64,000 bases of DNA from Megascapheus bottae. Its lineage: Eukaryota; Chordata; Mammalia; Rodentia; Geomyidae. The translations under genes were made by a program, and so were the position numbers. The DNA lies in the NCBI GenBank assembly GCA_024803745.1, contig JANJXV010000048.1, positions 3,982,501-4,046,500 of the forward strand, given 5' to 3'. Shown in pieces: positions 1-13,658 of this stretch (the stretch's first letter is position 1; each line of letters starts with the position of its first letter). Below the pieces are notes generated by a model. The model was not told where the DNA came from. It ran no database searches and saw only the letters and a program-made list of their open reading frames with translations.

Positions 1-2595
1 CCCTAACACTAACCCTAACCCTAACCCTAAACCTAACCCTAACCCTAAACTTAACCCTTACCTTTATGCTAACCCTAACACTAAACCTAACCCTAACCCT
101 TACCCTTACCCTAACCCTAACCCTAACCCTAACCTTAACCTTAACCCTAACCCTTACCCTAACCCTAACCCTAAACCTAACCCTAACCCTAACCCTAACC
201 TTTACCCTTACCCTAACCCTAACCCTAACCCTAAATCTAACCCTTACCGTTACACTAACCCTAACCCTAAAATTAACCCTAACCCTTAAACTTACCCTAA
301 CCCTAACTCTAACCCTAACCCTTACCCTTACCCTAACCCTAACCCTACACCTAACCCAAACCCTAAACCTAACCCTAACCCTAAACCTAACCCTTGCCCT
401 TACCCTAAACCTAACCCTAACCCTAACCCTAACCCTAACCCATAACCCTAACCCTAACCCTAACCTTTACCCTTACCCTAACCCTAACCCTAACCAGAAC
501 ACTTACCCTAACCCTAATCCTAAACCTAACCCTTACCCTTAACCTAACCCTAAACCTAAACAGAACACTTACCCTAACCCTAAACCTTACCCTTACCCTA
601 ACCCTAAACCTTACCCTAATCCTAACCCTAACCCTCACACTAACACTAACCCTAACCCTAACCCTAACCCCTAACCCTAACCCTTAACCTAACCCTAACC
701 CTAACCCTAACCCTTACACTTATACTAACCCTAAACTTAATTCTAACACTAACCCTAACCCTAACCCTAACCATTACCCTACCCTAACCTTAACCCTAAC
801 CGTAACCCCTAAGCCTAACCCTAACCCTAACATTAACCCTTACCCTTATCCTAACCCTAACCCTAACCTTAACCCTAACCCTTACCCTTACCCTACCCTA
901 AACCTAAACCTAACCCTAACCCTAAGCCTAAACGTAACCTTAACCCTAAATCTAACCCTAATCCTTACCCTTTCCCTAACCCTAACACTAAACCTAACAC
1001 TAACCCTAACCCTAACCCTAACCCTTACCCTACCCTAACCCTAACCCTAAACCTAACCCATTAGCCTAAAGCTAACCCTAACATTAACCCTTACACTTAT
1101 CCTAACCCTAAACCTAACCCTAACCCTAACCCTTACCCTTACACTTACCCTTACCATAAACCCTACCCTAACCCTAACCCTAAAGCTAACGCTAACCATT
1201 ACCCTAACCCTAACCCTAACCCTTACCCTTACCCTAACACTAAACCTAACCTTAACCCTAACCCTCAACTTAACACTTACCCTTATCCTAACCATAACCC
1301 TAACCCTAACCCTAAAACTTACCCTTACCCTAAACCTAACCCTAAACCTTACCCTAAATCTAACCCTAACCCTAACCCTTACTCTTAACTTAACCCTAAC
1401 CCTAACCCTAACCCTTACCCTTACACTAACGCTAACCATAACATTAACCCTAAACCTAACCCTAAGCCTTACCCTTACCCTAAATCTAACCCTAACCTTA
1501 ACCCCAACCCTAAACCTAAGCCTAACCCTAACCCTTACCCTTACCTTAACCCTAACCCTAACCCTAAACCTTACCCTTACCCTTACCTTAACCCTAACCC
1601 TAAACCTAACCCTAACCCTTACCCTAACCCTAACCCTAACCCTAACCCTTACCCTTACCTTAACCCTAACCCTAAACCTAACCCTACCCTTACTCTTACC
1701 CTAACCGTAAACCTAAGCCTAACCCTAACCGTAACCCTAACCCTTACCCCAACCCAAACCCTAATCCCAACCCTAACCCTTACACTTACTATAACCCTAA
1801 ACCTAAACCTAACCCTAACCCTAAACTTAACCCTAACCCTTACCCTTACCCTAACCCTAACCCTAACCCTAAACTAACCCTAACCCTAAGCCTTACCCTA
1901 AGCTAACCCTAACCCTAAACCTAACCCTAACCCTTACCCTTAACCTCAACCTAACCCTAACCTTAACCCTAACCCTAACCCTATTCCTAACCTTAACCCT
2001 TACTCTTATCCTTACCCTAACCCTAACACTAACCCTAATCCTAAACCTAACCCTAACCCTAAATCTAACCCTTACCCTTATCCTAAGTCTAACCCTAACC
2101 CTTACCCTTACCCTTACCCTAACCCTAAACCTAATCTTAACCCTAACCCTAACCCTAACTCTAACCCTTACCCTAACCCTAACCCTAACCCTAACCCTAA
2201 ACCTTACCCTTACCCTAACCCTAACCCTAACCCTTACCCTAAACCTAACCCTAAACCTAACCCTAACCCTAACCCTTACCCTTACCTTAACCCTAACCCT
2301 AACCCTAAAACTTATCCTTACCCTAACGCTAATCCTAACCCTAACCCTAACCGAAACCCTAACGCTAACACATATCCTTACCCTAACCCTAACCCTAACC
2401 ATAACTGTAACCCTAACCCTAACCCTAACTCTAACCCTAATCTTTGCCCTTACACTAACCCTAACCCTAAACTTAACATCAACCCTAAACCTAACCCATA
2501 CCCTATCCCTAACCCTTATCCTTTCCCTAACCATAACCCTAAACCTAACCCTAAGCCTAACCATAACTCTAACACTTACCATAACCCTTACACTA
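1..2595. repeat. Module A, copy 1
   Basis: This stretch of degenerate hexamers shares an ordered series of rare variants with 10,526 onward. The string CTTTATGCTAACCC at 63 matches 10,588 (offset 10,525), and the order CCCATAACCC (439), CCAGAACAC (494), CCCCTAACCC (668) recurs at 10,976, 11,031 and 11,209. Homology continues to about 2,290, matching about 12,658, with net deletions of 100-300 bp in the second copy. From about 2,290 to 2,595 the resemblance fades. A phase-shift signature lies at 668. No gene is seen. Confidence 0.75.
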
Positions 2596-3003
2596 AACCT
2601 AACCCTAGCCTTAACCCTAACCCTTACCCTTACCCTTACCTAACCCTAACCCTAACCCTAAAACTTGCCCTTACCCTAAGTCTAACCCTAACCCTACCCC
2701 TTACCCTTACCCTAAACCTAACACTAAACCTAACCCTAACACTTATCATTACCCTAAACCTAGCCCTAACTGTAAACATTATCCTTACCCTAAACCTAAC
2801 CCTAACCCTTACGCTAAAACTAACCCTAACACTAACACTTAACCTAACCCTAACACTAACCCTAACTCTTAACCCTAACCCTTACCCTAACCCTAACCCT
2901 AACCCTAACCCTAAACCTAACCCTAACCCTTACCCTAACCCTAACCCTAAGCCTTACCCATAACCTAACCCTAACACTAACCCTAACCTTAACCCTAACC
3001 CTT

Positions 3004-3040
<37 letters not shown>

Positions 3041-3539
3041 ACCTAACCCTAACCCTAACCCTAACCCTTACCCTTACCCTAACCCTAACCCTAACCCTAA
3101 ATCTAAACCTTACGTTACACTAACCCTAACCCTAAACCTAACCCTAACCCTTACCCTTACCCGAACACTAACTCTAACCCTAACCCTTTCCCTTACCCTA
3201 AGCCTAACCCTAAACCTAACCCTAACCCAAAACCTAACCCTAACCCTAAACCTAACCCTTGCCCTTACCCTAAACCTAACCCTAAACCTAACCTTAACAC
3301 TAACTCTATCTCATAACCCTAACCCTAACCGTAAACTTTACCCTTACCCTAACCCTAACCCTAACCAGAACACTTACCCTAAACCTAACCCTAAACCTAA
3401 CCCTTACCCTTACCCTAACCCTAACCCTAACCAGAACACTTACCCTAACCCTAACCCTAACCCTAAACCTTACCCATAGACTAACCCTAACCCTAAACCT
3501 AACCCTTACCCTAACCCTAACCCTAACCCTTACACTAAT

Positions 3540-3580
<41 letters not shown>

Positions 3581-3826
3581 CCCCTAACCCTAACCCTTAA
3601 CCTAACCCTAACCCTAACCCTAAACCTTACCCTTACCCTAACCCTAAACCTAATTCTAACCCTAACCCTAACCCTAAACCTATTTCTAACCCTAACCCTA
3701 AACCTAACCCTAACCATAACCCTAAATTTAGCCCTTACCTTTACGCTAACCCTAATCCTAAACCTAACCCTAACCCTTACCCATAACCTAACCCTAACCC
3801 TAACCCTAACCTTAACCCTAACCCTT

Positions 3827-3869
<43 letters not shown>

Positions 3870-4912
3870 CCCTAACCCTTACCCTTACCCTAACCCTAAC
3901 CCTAACCCTAAATCTAAACCTTACCCTTACACTAACCCTAACCCTAAACCTAACCCTAACCCTTACCCTTACCCGAACACTAACTCTAACCCTAACCCTT
4001 TCCCTTACCCTAAACCGAATCCTAAACCTAACCCTAACCCTAAACCTAACCCTTGCCCTTACCCTAAACCTAGCCCTAAACCTAACCTTAACCCTAACTC
4101 TATCCCATAACCCTAACCCTAACCCTAAACTTTACCCTTAACCTAACCCTAACACTAACCAGAACACTTACCCTAACCCTATCCCTAAACCTAACCCTTA
4201 CCCTTACCCTAACCCTAACCTTAACCAGAACACTTACCCTATCCCTAACCCTAACCCTAAACCTTACGCTTACACTAACCCTAACCCTAACCCTAACCCT
4301 TACCCTAACCCTAACCCTTACACTAATCCAAACCCTAAACCTTACACTAACTCTAACCCTAACCCTAACCCCTAACCCTAACCCTTAACCTAACCCTAAC
4401 CCTAACCCTTAACCTTACCCTTAGCCTAACCCTAAACCTAATTCTAACCCTAACCCTAACCCTAACCCTAACCCTTACCCTACCCTAACCCTAAACCTAA
4501 CCCTAACCCCTAAGCCTAACCCTAACCCTAACATTAACCCTTACCCTTATCCTAACCCTAACCCTAACCCTAAACCTTACCCTTAACCTAGCCCTAACCC
4601 TAAACCTAACCCTAACCCTAAGCCTAACCCTAACCTTAACCCTAACCCTAACCCTAACCCTTACCCTAAACCTAACCCTAACACTAAACCTAACACTAAA
4701 CCTAACCCTAACCCTAACCCTAACCTTTACCCTACCCTAACCTAACCCTAACCCTAACCCCTTAGCCTAACACTAACCCTAACATTAACCCTTACCCTTA
4801 CCCTAAACCTAACCCTAACACTTACCATTACCCTAAACCTAATCCTAACCCTTACCCTTACCCTAACCCTAACCCTAACCCTAACCCTAACCCTAACCCT
4901 AACCCTAACCCT
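2596..4912. repeat. Module B, copy 1 of a 2,317-bp tandem duplication
   Basis: Rare variants in this copy recur at a constant offset of 2,317 bp: AAACTTGCCC at 2,661 and 4,978, CCAGAACAC at 3,365 and 5,682, CCATAGACTAACC at 3,474 and 5,791, TATTTCTAACC at 3,681 and 5,998, CTTAGCCTAACAC at 4,761 and 7,078. The left edge is set by the string AACCCTAGCC at 2,601, which matches 4,918 while the bases before it differ. Two phase-shift signatures lie at 3,581 and 4,369. No gene is seen. Confidence 0.93.
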
Positions 4913-4914
4913 AA
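4861..4914. repeat. Perfect (CCCTAA)9 run at the B1/B2 junction
   Basis: Nine perfect CCCTAA units run without interruption, the longest homogeneous tract I noticed in the window. It sits across the junction between the two 2,317-bp copies. The equivalent site at the end of copy 2 (about 7,178) has only about five perfect units before variants resume. Homogeneous tracts are plausible sites for unequal exchange; that link is inference. Confidence 0.85.
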
Positions 4915-5320
4915 CCTAACCCTAGCCTTAACCCTAACCCTTACCCTTACCCTTACCTAACCCTAACCCTAACCCTAAAACTTGCCCTTACCCTAAGTCT
5001 AACCCTAACCCTACCCCTTACCCTTACCCTAAACCTAACACTAAACCTAACCCTAACACTTATCATTACCCTAAACCTAGCCCTAACTGTAAACATTATC
5101 CTTACCCTAAACCTAACCCTAACCCTTACGCTAAAACTAACCCTAACACTAACACTTAACCTAACCCTAACACTAACCCTAACTCTTAACCCTAACCCTT
5201 ACCATAACCCTAACCCTAACCCTAACCCTAAACCTAACCCTAACCCTTACCCTAACCCTAACCCTAAGCCTTACCCATAACCTAACCCTAACACTAACCC
5301 TAACCTTAACCCTAACCCTT

Positions 5321-5357
<37 letters not shown>

Positions 5358-5856
5358 ACCTAACCCTAACCCTAACCCTAACCCTTACCCTTACCCTAAC
5401 CCTAACCCTAACCCTAAATCTAAACCTTACGTTACACTAACCCTAACCCTAAACCTAACCCTAACCCTTACCCTTACCCGAACACTAACTCTAACCCTAA
5501 CCCTTTCCCTTACCCTAAGCCTAACCCTAAACCTAACCCTAACCCAAAACCTAACCCTAACCCTAAACCTAACCCTTGCCCTTACCCTAAACCTAACCCT
5601 AAACCTAACCTTAACACTAACTCTATCTCATAACCCTAACCCTAACCGTAAACTTTACCCTTACCCTAACCCTAACCCTAACCAGAACACTTACCCTAAA
5701 CCTAACCCTAAACCTAACCCTTACCCTTACCCTAACCCTAACCCTAACCAGAACACTTACCCTAACCCTAACCCTAACCCTAAACCTTACCCATAGACTA
5801 ACCCTAACCCTAAACCTAACCCTTACCCTAACCCTAACCCTAACCCTTACACTAAT

Positions 5857-5897
<41 letters not shown>

Positions 5898-6143
5898 CCC
5901 CTAACCCTAACCCTTAACCTAACCCTAACCCTAACCCTAAACCTTACCCTTACCCTAACCCTAAACCTAATTCTAACCCTAACCCTAACCCTAAACCTAT
6001 TTCTAACCCTAACCCTAAACCTAACCCTAACCATAACCCTAAATTTAGCCCTTACCTTTACGCTAACCCTAATCCTAAACCTAACTCTAACCCTTACCCA
6101 TAACCTAACCCTAACCCTAACCCTAACCTTAACCCTAACCCTT

Positions 6144-6186
<43 letters not shown>

Positions 6187-7229
6187 CCCTAACCCTTACC
6201 CTTACCCTAACCCTAACCCTAACCCTAAATCTAAACCTTACCCTTACACTAACCCTAACCCTAAACCTAACCCTAACCCTTACCCTTACCCGAACACTAA
6301 CTCTAACCCTAACCCTTTCCCTTACCCTAAACCGAATCCTAAACCTAACCCTAACCCTAAACCTAACCCTTGCCCTTACCCTAAACCTAGCCCTAAACCT
6401 AACCTTAACCCTAACTCTATCCCATAACCCTAACCCTAACCCTAAACTTTACCCTTAACCTAACCCTAACACTAACCAGAACACTTACCCTAACCCTATC
6501 CCTAAACCTAACCCTTACCCTTACCCTAACCCTAACCTTAACCAGAACACTTACCCTATCCCTAACCCTAACCCTAAACCTTACGCTTACACTAACCCTA
6601 ACCCTAACCCTAACCCTTACCCTAACCCTAACCCTTACACTAATCCAAACCCTAAACCTTACACTAACTCTAACCCTAACCCTAACCCCTAACCCTAACC
6701 CTTAACCTAACCCTAACCCTAACCCTTAACCTTACCCTTAGCCTAACCCTAAACCTAATTCTAACCCTAACCCTAACCCTAACCCTAACCCTTACCCTAC
6801 CCTAACCCTAAACCTAACCCTAACCCCTAAGCCTAACCCTAACCCTAACATTAACCCTTACCCTTATCCTAACCCTAACCCTAACCCTAAACCTTACCCT
6901 TAACCTAGCCCTAACCCTAAACCTAACCCTAACCCTAAGCCTAACCCTAACCTTAACCCTAACCCTAACCCTAACCCTTACCCTTTCCCTAACCCTAACA
7001 CTAAACCTAACACTAAACCTAACCCTAACCCTAACCCTAACCTTTACCCTACCCTAACCTAACCCTAACCCTAACCCCTTAGCCTAACACTAACCCTAAC
7101 ATTAACCCTTACCCTTACCCTAAACCTAACCCTAACACTTACCATTACCCTAAACCTAATCCTAACCCTTACCCTTACCCTAACCCTAACCCTAACCCTA
7201 ACCCTAAACCTAAACCTAACTCTAACCCT
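4913..7229. repeat. Module B, copy 2 of the 2,317-bp tandem duplication
   Basis: This copy is nearly identical to 2,596-4,912 over its full length. Differences seen by eye are few: for example a CCATAA variant near 5,203 where copy 1 has CCCTAA, a CTCTAA near 6,084 where copy 1 has CCCTAA, and CCCTTTCCC at 6,981 where copy 1 has CCCTAAACC. The match fades at about 7,206. The phase-shift signatures are at 5,898 and 6,686, as expected from copy 1. No gene is seen. Confidence 0.93.
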
Positions 7230-7339
7230 TCCCTTTATTCTAACCCTAAACCTTACCCTAACCCTAACCCTAAACTAACCCTATCCCTAAACCTTACCCT
7301 TACCCTAACCCTAACCCTAACCCTTACCCTTACACTAAT

Positions 7340-7380
<41 letters not shown>

Positions 7381-7560
7381 CCCCTAACCCTAACCCTTAA
7401 CCTAACCCTAACCCTAACCCTAAACCTTACCCTTACCCTAACCCTAAACCTAATTCTAACCCTAACCCTAACCCTAAACCTATTTCTAACCCTAACCCTA
7501 ACCCTAACCCTAACCCTAACCCTAAATTTAACCCTTACCTTTACGCTAACCCTAACCCTT

Positions 7561-7599
<39 letters not shown>

Positions 7600-8005
7600 G
7601 TAACTGTAACCCTAACCCTTACCCTTACCCTAACCCTAACCCTAACCCTAAATCTAAACCTTACCCTTACACTAACCCTAACCCTAAACCTAACCCTAAC
7701 CCTTACCCTTACCCGAACACTAACTCTAACCCTAACCCTTTCCCTTACCCTAAGCCGAACCATAAACCTAACCCTAACCCTAAACCTAACCCTTGCCCTT
7801 ACCCTAAACCTAACCCTAAACCTAACCTTAACCCTAAGTCTATCCCATAACCCTAACCCTAACCCTAAATTTTACCCTTAACCTAACCCTAACACTAACC
7901 AGAACACTTACCCTAACCCTAACCCTAAACCTAACCCTTACCCTTACCCTAACCCTAACCTTAACCAGAACACTTACCCTATCCCTAACCCTAACCCTAA
8001 ACCTT

Positions 8006-8036
<31 letters not shown>

Positions 8037-8180
8037 CCCTTACCCTAACCCTAACACTTACACTAATCCAAACCCTAACCCTTACACTAACTCTAACCCT
8101 AACCCTAACCCCTAACCCTAACCCTTAACCTAACCCTAACCCTATCCCTAAACCTTACCCTTACCCTAACCCTAACCCTA
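7230..8180. repeat. Diverged partial third copy of module B
   Basis: The order of markers from the second half of module B recurs here with altered spacing: CCCCTAACCC at 7,381, TATTTCTAACC at 7,481, CCCATAACCC at 7,844, CCAGAACAC at 7,899 and 7,975, and CCCCTAACCC at 8,109. Offsets from copy 1 vary between about 3,740 and 3,800, so this copy has gained and lost hexamers. Similarity ends near 8,180. It looks older than the B1/B2 pair. No gene is seen. Confidence 0.75.
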
Positions 8181-10525
8181 ACCCTAACCCTAACACTAAC
8201 ACTAACCCTAACCATGACCCTTACCTTTACTCTAACCCTAACCCTAACCCTAACCCTAACCTTAACCCTAACCCAAACCCTAATCCTAACCATGCCCCTT
8301 ACACTAACCCTAAACTTAACTCTTACCCTAAGCCTAACCCTAACCCTAAACCTAACCCTAACCCTTACCCTTACCCTAACCTTAACCCTTACCCTTATCC
8401 TTACCCTAACCCTAACACTAACACTAATCCTAAACCTAACCCTACCCTAACGCTAACCCTTTCCCTTATCCTAACCCTAACCCTAACCCTAAACCTAACC
8501 TTAACCCTTACACTTATCCTTACCCTAACCCTAACACTAACCCTAATCCTAACCCTAACCCTAACCCTAACGCTAACCCTTACCCTTATCCTAACCCTAA
8601 CCCTAACCCTAACCCTAACACTTACCCATACCCTAACCCTAAACCTAACCTTAACCCTAACCCTAACTCTAACCCTTACCCTTACCCTAACCCTAACCCT
8701 AACCCTAAACCTAAACCTTACCCTTACCCTAACCCTAACCCTAACCCTAACCGTAACCCTAACCCTAACCCTAACCCTAATCTTTACCCTTACCCTAACC
8801 CTAACGTAAACTTAACCCCAACCCTAAACCCAATGCTTACCCTAACCCTAACCCTTACCCTTACCCTAAGCATAACCCTAAACTTAACCCTAACTCTAAC
8901 CCTAAATCTAACACTTACTCTAACCCTTACCCTAAACCTAACTCTAAACCTAAACTTAACCCAAACCCTTACCCTTACCCTTATCTAAACCTAACCCTAA
9001 CCCTACCCCTTACACTTGCCCTGACCCTAAGTCTAACCCTAACTCTAACCCTTACCCTTACCCTAAACCTAACCCTAACACTTATCATTACCCTAATCCT
9101 AACCCTAACCCTAAACCTTACCCTTACCCTAAGCCTAACCCTAACCCTTACGTTTAACTTAACCCTAACTGTAACCCTTAACCGAACCCTAACACTAACC
9201 CTAAACCCAACCTTAACCCTAATCCTAACTCTAACCCTTACCCTTACCCTAACCAGAACACTTACCCTAACCCTAACCCTAAACCTAACCCTTACCCTTA
9301 CCCTAACCCTAACCCTAACCAGAACACTTACCCTCACCCTAACCCTTAGCTTACTCTAACCCTAACCCTAACCAGAACACTTACCCTCACCCTAACCCTA
9401 ACCCTTACCCTAATGCTAACCCTAACCCTTACGCTCACCCTAACCCTAACCCTAACCTTAACCCTAACCCTTACCCTTACCCTAACCCTAACCCTAACCC
9501 TAAACGTTACCCTAACATTAACCCTTACCCTAACCCTAAACCTAAACCTAAACCTAACTCTAATCCTTACCCTTACCCTCAACCTAACACTAACCTTAAC
9601 CCTAACCCTAACCCTAACCTTAACCGTTACCCTTAGGCTTATCCTAACCCTAACACTAACCCGAATCCTAAACCTAACCCTAACCCTAATGCTAACCCTT
9701 ACCCTTATCCTAACCCTAACTCTAACCCTAAGCCTAACGCTTACCCTTACCCTAAACCTAAACCTAACCTTAACCTTAACCCTAACTCTAACCTTTACCC
9801 TTAACCTAACCCTAACCCTAAACCTAACCCTAAACCTTACCCTTACCCTAACCACAACCCTAACCCTAACACTAACCCTAACCTTAATCCTAACCCTTAC
9901 CCTAACCCTAACAATAACCCTAACCCTAACACTAACCCTAACCCCTAACCCTAACCCTAACAATAACACTAACCACTAATCCTAACCCTAACTCTAACCC
10001 TAAACCTTATCCTAACCCGAACACTAACCCTAAGACTTACCCTTACCCTAACCTCTACCCTCACCATAACCCTAACCCTATTCCTTACCCTAACCCTAAC
10101 CCTAACGCTAACCCTTACTCTTATTCTAACCCTAAACCTAACCATAACCCTAACCCTAACACTAACCCTTACCCTTATCCTAACCCCTACCCTAACAATA
10201 ACCGTAAACCTTACCCTTACCCTAAACCTAACCCTAACCCTTACGCTAAATCTAACAATAACCCTAACCCTAACAATTACCCTTACCTTAACTCTAACCC
10301 TAACCCTAACCCTTACCCTTACCCTAACGCTAACCCTAACCATAAACCTAACTCTAACCCTAATCCTAACACATACCATTACCCTAACCCTAAACCTAAC
10401 CCTAACCGTAACACTAACCCTAACCCTAAACCTAACCCTAACTCTTACCCTTAACCACACCCTAACCCTAACCTTAAACCTAACCCTAACTCTAACCCTA
10501 ACCCTAAACATAACCCTAACTCTTA
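8181..10525. repeat. Diverged hexamer block between modules B and A
   Basis: The block is degenerate CCCTAA without a clear long partner in the window. It holds a 120-bp local duplication (8,385-8,625), three CCAGAACAC markers at 9,253, 9,319 and 9,372, and one copy of the AACAATAACAC element at 9,959. A frame open for 207 codons on the minus strand (9,346-9,969) shows the 6-bp register is kept for over 600 bp. No gene is seen. Confidence 0.7.
8385..8625. repeat. Local tandem duplication of about 120 bp
   Basis: The string CGCTAACCCT occurs at 8,451 and 8,571, 120 bp apart (20 hexamers). The preceding string TTATCCTTACCC occurs at 8,395 and 8,514, 119 bp apart, the 1-bp difference being a 5-mer in the first copy. 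Scattered substitutions separate the copies. Confidence 0.65.
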
Positions 10526-11146
10526 TTCTTACCCTAACACTAACCCTAACCCTAACCCTAACCCTAACCCTAAACTTAACCCTTACCTTTATGCTAACCC
10601 TAACACTAAACCTAACCCTAACCCTTACCCTTACCCTAACCCTAACCCTAACCCTAACCCTAACCTTAACCCTAACCCTTACCCTAACCCTAACCCTTAC
10701 CCTAACCCTAACCCTAAACCTAACACTAACCCTAAATCTAAACCTTACCCTTACCCTAACCCTAACCCTAACCCTAAATCTAACCCTTACCGTTACACTA
10801 ACCCTAACCCTAAAATTAACCCTAACCCTTAAACTTACCCTAACCCTAACTCTAACCCTAACCCTTACCCTTACCCTAACCCTAACCCTAAACCTAACCC
10901 TAACCCTAAACCTAACCCTTGCCCTTACCCTAAACCTAACCCTAAAACTAACCCTAAACCTAACCCTAACCCTAACCCATAACCCTAACCCTAACCCTAA
11001 CCTTTACCCTTACCCTAACCCTAACTCTAACCAGAACACTTACCCTAACCCTAATCCTAAACCTAACCCTTACCCTTACCCTAACCCTAACCCTAACCAG
11101 AACACTTACCCTAACCCTTACCCTTACCCTAACCCTAAACATTACC

Positions 11147-11192
<46 letters not shown>

Positions 11193-13224
11193 CCCTAACC
11201 CCTAACCCTAACCCTTAACCTACCGCTAACCCTAACCCTAACCCTTACACTTACTCTAACCCTAAACTTAATTCTAACCTTAAACCTAACCCTAACCCTA
11301 AGCCTAACCATAACCTTTACCCTAACTCTAACCCTAATGCTTACCCTTTCCCTAACCCTAACACTAAACCTAACACTAACCCTAACCCTAATCCTAACCC
11401 TAACCCTTACCCTACCCTAACCCTATCCCTAAACCTAACCCATTAGCCTAAACCTAACCCTAACGTTAACCCTTACACTTATCCTAACCCTAAACCTAAC
11501 CCTAACCCTAACCCTTACCCTTACACTTACCCTTACCATAAACCCTACCCTAACCCTTACCCTAAAGCTAACTCTAACCATTACCCTAACCCTAACCCTA
11601 AACCTAACCCTTACCCTTACCCTAACACTAAACCTAACCTTAACCCTAACCCTCAACCTAACACTTACCCTTATCCTAACCATAACCCTAACCCTAACCC
11701 TAAAACTTACCCTTACCCTAAACCTAAACCCTAAACCTTACTCTAAACCTAACCCTAACCCTAAGCCTTACTCTTAACTTAACCCTAACCCTAACCCTAA
11801 CCCTTACCCTTACACTAACGCTAACCATAACATTAACCCTAACCCTAACCCTAAGCCTTACCCTTTCCCTATTCCTAACCCTAACCTTAATCCGAACCCT
11901 AAACCTAAGCCTAACCCTAACCCTTACCCTTACCTTAACGCTAACCCTAACCCTAACCCATACCCTTACCCTAACGCTAACCCTAACCCTAACCCTAACC
12001 CTAACCCTTACCCTAAACCTAACCCTAACCATTACCCTTACCTTAACCCTAACCCTAAACCTAACCCTAACCCTTACTCTTACCCTAACCGTAACCCTAA
12101 GCCTAACCCTAACCGTAACCCTAACCCTTACCCCAACCCAAACCCTAAACCCAACCCTAACCCTTACACTTACCCTAACCCTAAACCTAAACCTAAACCT
12201 AACCCTAACCTTAACCCTAACCCTTACCCTTACCCTAACCCTAACCCTAAACCTAAACCTAACCCTAACCCTAAGCCTTACCCTAAGCCTAAGCCTAACC
12301 CTAACCCTAAACCTAACCCTAACCCTTACCCTTACCCTCAACCTAACCCTAACCTTAACCCTAACCCTAACCCTAATCCTAACCTTAACCCTTACCCTTA
12401 TCCTTACCCTAACCCTAACACTAACCCTAATCCTAAACCTAATCCTAACCCTAAATCTAACACTTACCCTTATCCTAACTCTAACCCTAACCCTAACCCT
12501 TACCCTTACCCTAACCCTAAACCTAATCTTAACCCTAACTCTAACCCTTACCCTTACCCTAAACCTAACCCTAACCCTAAACCTTACCCTTACCCTAACC
12601 CTAACCCTAACCCTTACCCTAAACCTAACCCTAACCCTAACACTTACCCTTACCTTAACCCTAAACCTAAACCTAAACCTAATCTTAACCCTAACCCTAA
12701 CCATAACCATAACCCTAACCCTTCCCCTAGCCCTAACCCTAACCATTACCCTAATCCTAACCCTAACCCTAAACCTAAACCTAACTGTAACCCTAAACCT
12801 AACCTTTACCCTTTCCCTAACCCTAACCCTAACGCTAAATCTAACCCTTACCCTTACACTAACCCTAACCCTAAACCTAACCCTAACCCTTACCCTTACC
12901 CTAACCCTAACTCTAACCGTAACGCTTACCCTTACCCTAACCCTAACCCTAAACCTAACCCTAACACTAACCCTAACCCTAACCCTAAACCTAACCCTTG
13001 CCCTTACCCTAACCCTAACCCTAACGCTAAATCTAACCCTTACCCTTACACTAACCCTAACCATAACCTAACCCTAATCCTTACACTTACCCTAACCCTA
13101 ACCCAAAACCTAACCCTAATCCTAAACCTAACCCAAACCCTAAACCTAACCCTAACCCTAAACCTAACCCTTGCCCTTACCCTAAACCTAACCCTAAAAC
13201 TAACCCTAAACCTAACCCTAACCC
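10526..13224. repeat. Module A, copy 2
   Basis: The block aligns with 1 to about 2,290 by shared rare variants in the same order, starting at CTTTATGCTAACCC (10,588). Markers CCCATAACCC (10,976), CCAGAACAC (11,031 and 11,097) and CCCCTAACCC (11,209) follow. It has lost some segments relative to copy 1. The minus strand has a 446-codon Arg-Val frame (11,724-13,064), so the hexamer register holds for more than 1.3 kb here. About 12,660-13,224 is transitional and less clearly matched. No gene is seen. Confidence 0.75.
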
Positions 13225-13658
13225 TAACCCATAACCCTAACCCTAGCCCTAACCTTTACCCTTACCCTAACCCTAACTCGAACCAGAACACTTACCCTAA
13301 CCCTAATCCTAAACCTAACCCTTACCCTTACCCTAACCCTAACCCTAACCAGAACACTTACCCTAACCCTTACCCTTAACCTAACCCTAAACCTTACCCT
13401 AATCCTAACCCTAACCTTTACACTAACCCTAACCCTAACCCTAACCCTAACCCCTAACCCTAACCCTTAACCTACCCCTAACCCTAACCCTAACCCTTAC
13501 ACTTACTCTAACCCTAAACTTAATTCTAACCCTAAACCTAACCCTAACCCTAATCCTAACCGTAACCTTAACCCTAACTCTAACCCTAATGCTTACCCTT
13601 TCCCTAACCCTAACACTAAACCTAACACTAACCCTAACCCTAATCCTAACCCTAACCC
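13225..13658. repeat. 434-bp tandem repeat, copy 1
   Basis: Five markers recur at a constant 434-bp offset: CCCATAACCC at 13,228 and 13,662, CCCTAGCCC at 13,241 and 13,675, AACTCGAACC at 13,275 and 13,709, CCTACCCCTA at 13,471 and 13,905, and GCTTACCCTTTCCC at 13,591 and 14,025. A related older version lies at 10,970-11,405. This is part of module A. Confidence 0.9.

Noticed and set aside
494..510. AGAACA within CCAGAACAC as a steroid-receptor response element
   Set aside because: Only a half site is present, no palindromic partner at 3-bp spacing is seen, and a chance match of 6 bp is expected. It is kept only as a lineage marker.
11724..13064. 446-codon minus-strand open frame, and similar long frames on both strands (up to 511 codons), as genes
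   Set aside because: The predicted peptides are pure dipeptide repeats (Arg-Val, Leu-Thr, Asn-Pro/Tyr, Gly-Leu) that follow from a 6-bp repeat. There is no domain, no codon signal, and frames overlap on both strands.
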